In this document: positions 5,217 through 7,623 of the stretch, one piece after another | Numbering within the stretch: the stretch's first letter is position 1 | Layout: each line of letters starts with the position of its first letter | NCBI GenBank assembly: GCA_002327785.1 | Contig: DCUI01000271.1 | Span: forward strand, 45,176 to 52,798 | Direction: 5' to 3' | Length of the DNA stretch: 7,623 nt | Origin: Phycisphaerales bacterium UBA2218 | Lineage (GTDB): Bacteria > Planctomycetota > Phycisphaerae > Sedimentisphaerales > Anaerobacaceae | Notes under the pieces: model-generated | What the model was told of the DNA's origin: nothing | Seen by the model: only the letters and a program-made list of their open reading frames with translations | Database searches by the model: none | Made by a program: the position numbers and the translations under genes

Positions 5217-6129
5217 TGATGGCCCTTCCGGTCGCTTTGAGGAACACGTCCTCCAGCGTCGATTGCCTGATGTAGTACTGGCTTCCGGAGAGTCTCTCGA
5301 CCACCCCTTTGAGCAGGTCGATCTGCTCGGCGTAGAACCGAAGCGTCCCGTCGGAACGGTCCAGGCGAACCCCTGCGGGCAGACCCGCCTCGCCGATCGT
5401 CGACGTGCCGTTGGTGATCGGCACCTCCAGCACGTATGCCTCGATGTTCTCCCGGAGCAGACTCCGCGGGTCGTCCTCCAGGACCCTGCGGCCCTTGTCC
5501 ATAATCAGGACCGTGTCGCAGATCTGGAAGGCCTCTTCCATGTAGTGAGTCGTCAGCAGGATCGTGGTGCCCTGGGCCCTGAGCTGTCGCAGCTTGTCCC
5601 AGATCAGGTGGCGGACCTGCGGGTCCAGGCCGGTCGTCGGCTCGTCGAGGATCAGCAGCCTGGGGTTGTTCAAGAGGGCCCGGGCGATGACCAGTCGCCT
5701 CTGCATGCCGCCGGACAACTCTCGAATCCTCGCCTGGGCTTTCTCGGACAATTCGAGGAAATCGAGCAGCGTCTTGATGCGCCCCCGTGCCACGCTGCCG
5801 GACAGGCCGTAGAACTTCGAGTAGATCATCAGGTTCTGGATTACGTCGAGCTCGTCGTCGAGGTTGTTCTCCTGCGGCACAACCCCCGACAGGTACTTGA
5901 TGGCCAACTCGTCGCACGCGGGATCGTAGCCAAAGACGCGGATCGTCCCCCCGTCGTGGGTGTCCCGGCTGCTCCGGCCGTAGATCATCTTCATCATCGT
6001 CGTCTTGCCGGCCCCGTTGGGACCTAACAGGCCGAAACACGTGCCTTCCTCGACCTCGAAGCTCAAATCACGGACGGCATGCACCTTACCGAATGCCTTG
6101 CTGATGTTATGGACGCTTATGATTTTCAT
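5203..6129 (-). CDS. ABC exporter ATP-binding protein, NodI/DrrA family
   Basis: A 308-residue cytoplasmic ATPase that drives the adjacent permease. Motifs in order: Walker A GPNGAGKTT (36-44), Q-loop Gln86 in VVPQENNLDDEL, signature LSGGMQRR (138-145), Walker B LLILDEP (158-164), D-loop GLDP (167-170) and switch His195 in TTHYMEEA. All key residues are intact. The VPQENNLD stretch and the LSGGM form are typical of NodI/DrrA-type exporters. Residues from about 225 make the family's C-terminal extension, ending with STLEDVFLKATGR. The ATG at 6129 gives the normal N-terminus (MKIISVHNISKAFG); an in-frame GTG at 6192 would add 21 residues unlike any ABC N-terminus. The ribosome binding site is weak, and a 12-bp palindrome covers this spot. 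The permease start overlaps the end by 14 nt. Confidence 0.94.
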   Translation of the reverse strand: MKIISVHNISKAFGKVHAVRDLSFEVEEGTCFGLLGPNGAGKTTMMKMIYGRSSRDTHDGGTIRVFGYDPACDELAIKYLSGVVPQENNLDDELDVIQNLMIYSKFYGLSGSVARGRIKTLLDFLELSEKAQARIRELSGGMQRRLVIARALLNNPRLLILDEPTTGLDPQVRHLIWDKLRQLRAQGTTILLTTHYMEEAFQICDTVLIMDKGRRVLEDDPRSLLRENIEAYVLEVPITNGTSTIGEAGLPAGVRLDRSDGTLRFYAEQIDLLKGVVERLSGSQYYIRQSTLEDVFLKATGRAINEKQ

Positions 6130-6131
6130 AT

Positions 6132-6143
6132 CCCGGTACCGGG
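6132..6143 (-). promoter_or_regulatory. 12-bp palindrome abutting the ATPase start codon
   Basis: CCCGGTACCGGG is a perfect palindrome that ends 2 nt before the ATG at 6129, in the place of the ribosome binding site. It could be an operator or a translation-controlling element, or chance. No other copy was seen in the window. Confidence 0.3.
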
Positions 6144-6224
6144 CTTTCCATACGCCAACATTGGCTCCGGCCCTTCGCAAATGCCTACGCACATTCCGAA
6201 GCGACGGCCCGGAGCTTTTGCCGT

Positions 6225-6230
6225 ATTGTA
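6225..6230 (-). promoter_or_regulatory. Possible -10 element of the ABC exporter operon
   Basis: On the minus strand TACAAT matches five of six -10 bases, about 95 nt ahead of the ATPase start. No good -35 is found at 16-18 nt. A short ACGGC/GCCGT hairpin (6204-6224) follows it immediately. Confidence 0.25.
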
Positions 6231-6322
6231 CACATCCGGCGGTCGAACGCCACCGGTAGGGCAGCCACAGAAGAGCGCATAACGGTCCCCCTCACAGACT
6301 ACCCCAGGTCATCTCTCCGGCA

Positions 6323-6338
6323 GGTGCCTTATGGCATC
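6323..6338 (-). terminator. Weak hairpin just after gcvPB
   Basis: GGTGCC (6323-6328) pairs with GGCATC (6333-6338), one pair being non-Watson-Crick, around TTAT, starting a few bases after the gcvPB stop. No T run follows in the direction of transcription, so termination here is doubtful. Confidence 0.2.
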
Positions 6339-6342
6339 GGCG

Positions 6343-7623
6343 TCACAGACACGCGATGTTGAGATTCTTGGCGGCGCCGACTTCGTCCGGTCGGGAGACC
6401 GGGGCGTTGATCGGGGCCGCCTTCAGCTTCTCCGGGTCCTTGCCGGCCATATTCGCGATCTCGATCATGGCCTCGATGAAGGCGTCGAGCGTTTCTTTGC
6501 CCTCGGTCTCCGTCGGCTCGATCATCATGGCCTCTTTCACGGTCGTCGGGAAGTAGATCGTCGGCGGGTGGAAGCCCATGTCGATCAGCGTCTTGGCGAT
6601 ATCCAGGGCGTGGACGCCGTTTTCAGACATTCTCTCCGTAGTGCTGAAGACGCACTCGTGCTTGCAGATACGATCCACAGCCGGCTTGTAGTGCTTGCGG
6701 AGCCTGGCGCGGATGTAATTGGCATTCAGGACCGCTGTCTCAGCGACATGGCGAAGGCCCTCGCCGCCCAGCATGAGCGTGTAGACATAGGCCCGCAGGA
6801 TGATGCCGAAGTTGCCGTAGAATGGCGCAATGTAGCCGATGGACTTCGGGCGGTCGTATTCGAGGGCGTATGTACCGTCGTTGCGCTTGACCACGATCGA
6901 GATCGGCAGATACGGAACGAGCTTTTCTTTCACACCGACGGGGCCCGCCCCCGGACCGCCTCCGCCGTGAGGCGTGGCAAAGGTCTTGTGCAGGTTCAGG
7001 TGCACGATGTCGAAGCCGAAGTCGCCCGGCCGGGCCTTGCCCACGATGGCGTTCAGGTTTGCGCCGTCGTAGTAGGCGAGCCCGTCCACGTTGTGGACCA
7101 GGTCGCAAATCTCCTTGATATGAGGATCGAACAGGCCCAGCGTGCTGGGGCAGGTGAGCATGATGCCCGCCACTTCGTCGGTGAGAACCGCCTTGAGGGC
7201 GTCGAGGTCCATATCGCCGGTTTCCTTGCTTGGGATCGAGACCACTCGATAGCCCGCGATCGCCGCGCTAGCGGGGTTCGTGCCGTGGGCGCTGTCCGGG
7301 GCCAGGACGATGCTCTTTTTGTTGCCCTTGTCGCGGTGGTAGGCGGCCATGATCATCATGCCGGTCAACTCGCCGTGCGCACCGGCCAGCGGCTGCATCG
7401 TGAAGCCCGCCATCCCGGTGATCTCGCGAAGCAGCAGGTCCATCTCATAGAGAATCGCCAGGGCCCCCTGCGTGAGCATGCCGCCCCTTCGCAACTGAGG
7501 CAGCAACGGGTGCAAGTGCGCAAGACCCGGATAGGCGGCGATCCGCTCGCACACCTTCGGGTTATACTTCATCGTGCACGAGCCCAGCGGGTAGAAATTC
7601 GTATCGACACCGAAGTTCCGGCG
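6343..7623 (-). CDS. gcvPB: Glycine dehydrogenase (decarboxylating) subunit 2, 5' end outside window
   Basis: The PLP-bearing subunit of the two-subunit P-protein of the glycine cleavage system; with GcvPA it decarboxylates glycine and passes the aminomethyl group to lipoyl-GcvH in the cytosol. The last 426 residues are visible, against about 480-490 usual, so roughly 60 are missing. The frame is open to the window edge: codons before the first internal ATG read NFGVDTNFYPLGSCT, the conserved stretch leading into MKYNPKV, so that ATG is not the start. Further signatures are LAGAHGELTG, DSAHGTNPASA, AYYDGANLNA and NLHKTFATPHGGGGPG; the Lys of this last block (codon 6985-6987) is the expected Schiff-base residue and is intact. 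gcvPA is expected just upstream. The split P-protein is typical of many anaerobes and other bacteria. The C-terminus (SRPDEVGAAKNLNIACL) is unremarkable. Confidence 0.97.
   Translation of the reverse strand, partial: RRNFGVDTNFYPLGSCTMKYNPKVCERIAAYPGLAHLHPLLPQLRRGGMLTQGALAILYEMDLLLREITGMAGFTMQPLAGAHGELTGMMIMAAYHRDKGNKKSIVLAPDSAHGTNPASAAIAGYRVVSIPSKETGDMDLDALKAVLTDEVAGIMLTCPSTLGLFDPHIKEICDLVHNVDGLAYYDGANLNAIVGKARPGDFGFDIVHLNLHKTFATPHGGGGPGAGPVGVKEKLVPYLPISIVVKRNDGTYALEYDRPKSIGYIAPFYGNFGIILRAYVYTLMLGGEGLRHVAETAVLNANYIRARLRKHYKPAVDRICKHECVFSTTERMSENGVHALDIAKTLIDMGFHPPTIYFPTTVKEAMMIEPTETEGKETLDAFIEAMIEIANMAGKDPEKLKAAPINAPVSRPDEVGAAKNLNIACL

Noticed and set aside
4972..6027. Rightward open frame of 351 residues
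   Set aside because: It is antisense to the ABC ATPase and permease, whose motifs are complete; a codon-position shadow.
1..7623. CRISPR array, insertion sequence, tRNA or rRNA
   Set aside because: No regularly spaced repeats, no transposase frame or terminal inverted repeats with target duplications, and no tRNA cloverleaf or rRNA stretch was seen.

Overview
The window is GC-rich bacterial DNA with seven protein genes, two of them cut by the window edges. Their content is the N-terminal half of a type II secretion / type IV pilus assembly ATPase, a short HEAT-repeat protein with a basic tail, a small secreted cysteine-containing protein, a cytosolic protein of unknown family, a NodI/NodJ-type ABC exporter pair, and subunit 2 of the two-subunit glycine decarboxylase. 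The HEAT-repeat protein type, the split GcvP and the very long gene-free spacers make me think of an anaerobic planctomycete of the Phycisphaerae/Sedimentisphaerales kind. That assignment is an inference from gene style; there is no rRNA or other marker here.

Layout, left to right. 1-770 (minus): GspE/PilB-type ATPase, C-terminal part outside the window. 771-1720: about 950 bp without a convincing gene, holding a promoter-like site and a few hairpins. 1721-2197 (plus): HEAT-repeat protein, with a terminator-like hairpin over its stop codon. 2198-3285: about 1.1 kb without a convincing gene. It starts with the best promoter in the window (A/T-rich upstream tract, TTGACA, 17-nt gap, GAGAAT) and then carries at least ten hairpins, two of them 13-15 bp long and in tandem. 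3286-3744 (plus): secreted protein with a strong ribosome binding site. 3745-3876: convergent spacer with a perfect 10-bp hairpin inside an outer 8-bp stem. 3877-4356 (minus): unknown protein. 4425-5216 and 5203-6129 (minus): ABC-2 permease and its ATPase, overlapping by 14 nt. 6130-6342: spacer with a weak promoter candidate and a 12-bp palindrome next to the ATPase start. 6343-7623 (minus): gcvPB, N-terminus outside the window.

The transporter ATPase and permease form one translationally coupled unit, and the 159-residue protein downstream is probably co-transcribed with them. gcvPB works with GcvPA (expected just beyond the right edge), GcvH and GcvT in glycine cleavage and is not functionally tied to the transporter. 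The most interesting stretch is 2198-3285: its promoter, lack of coding signal and run of hairpins fit either a large structured non-coding RNA or an unusually long structured leader for the secreted protein.
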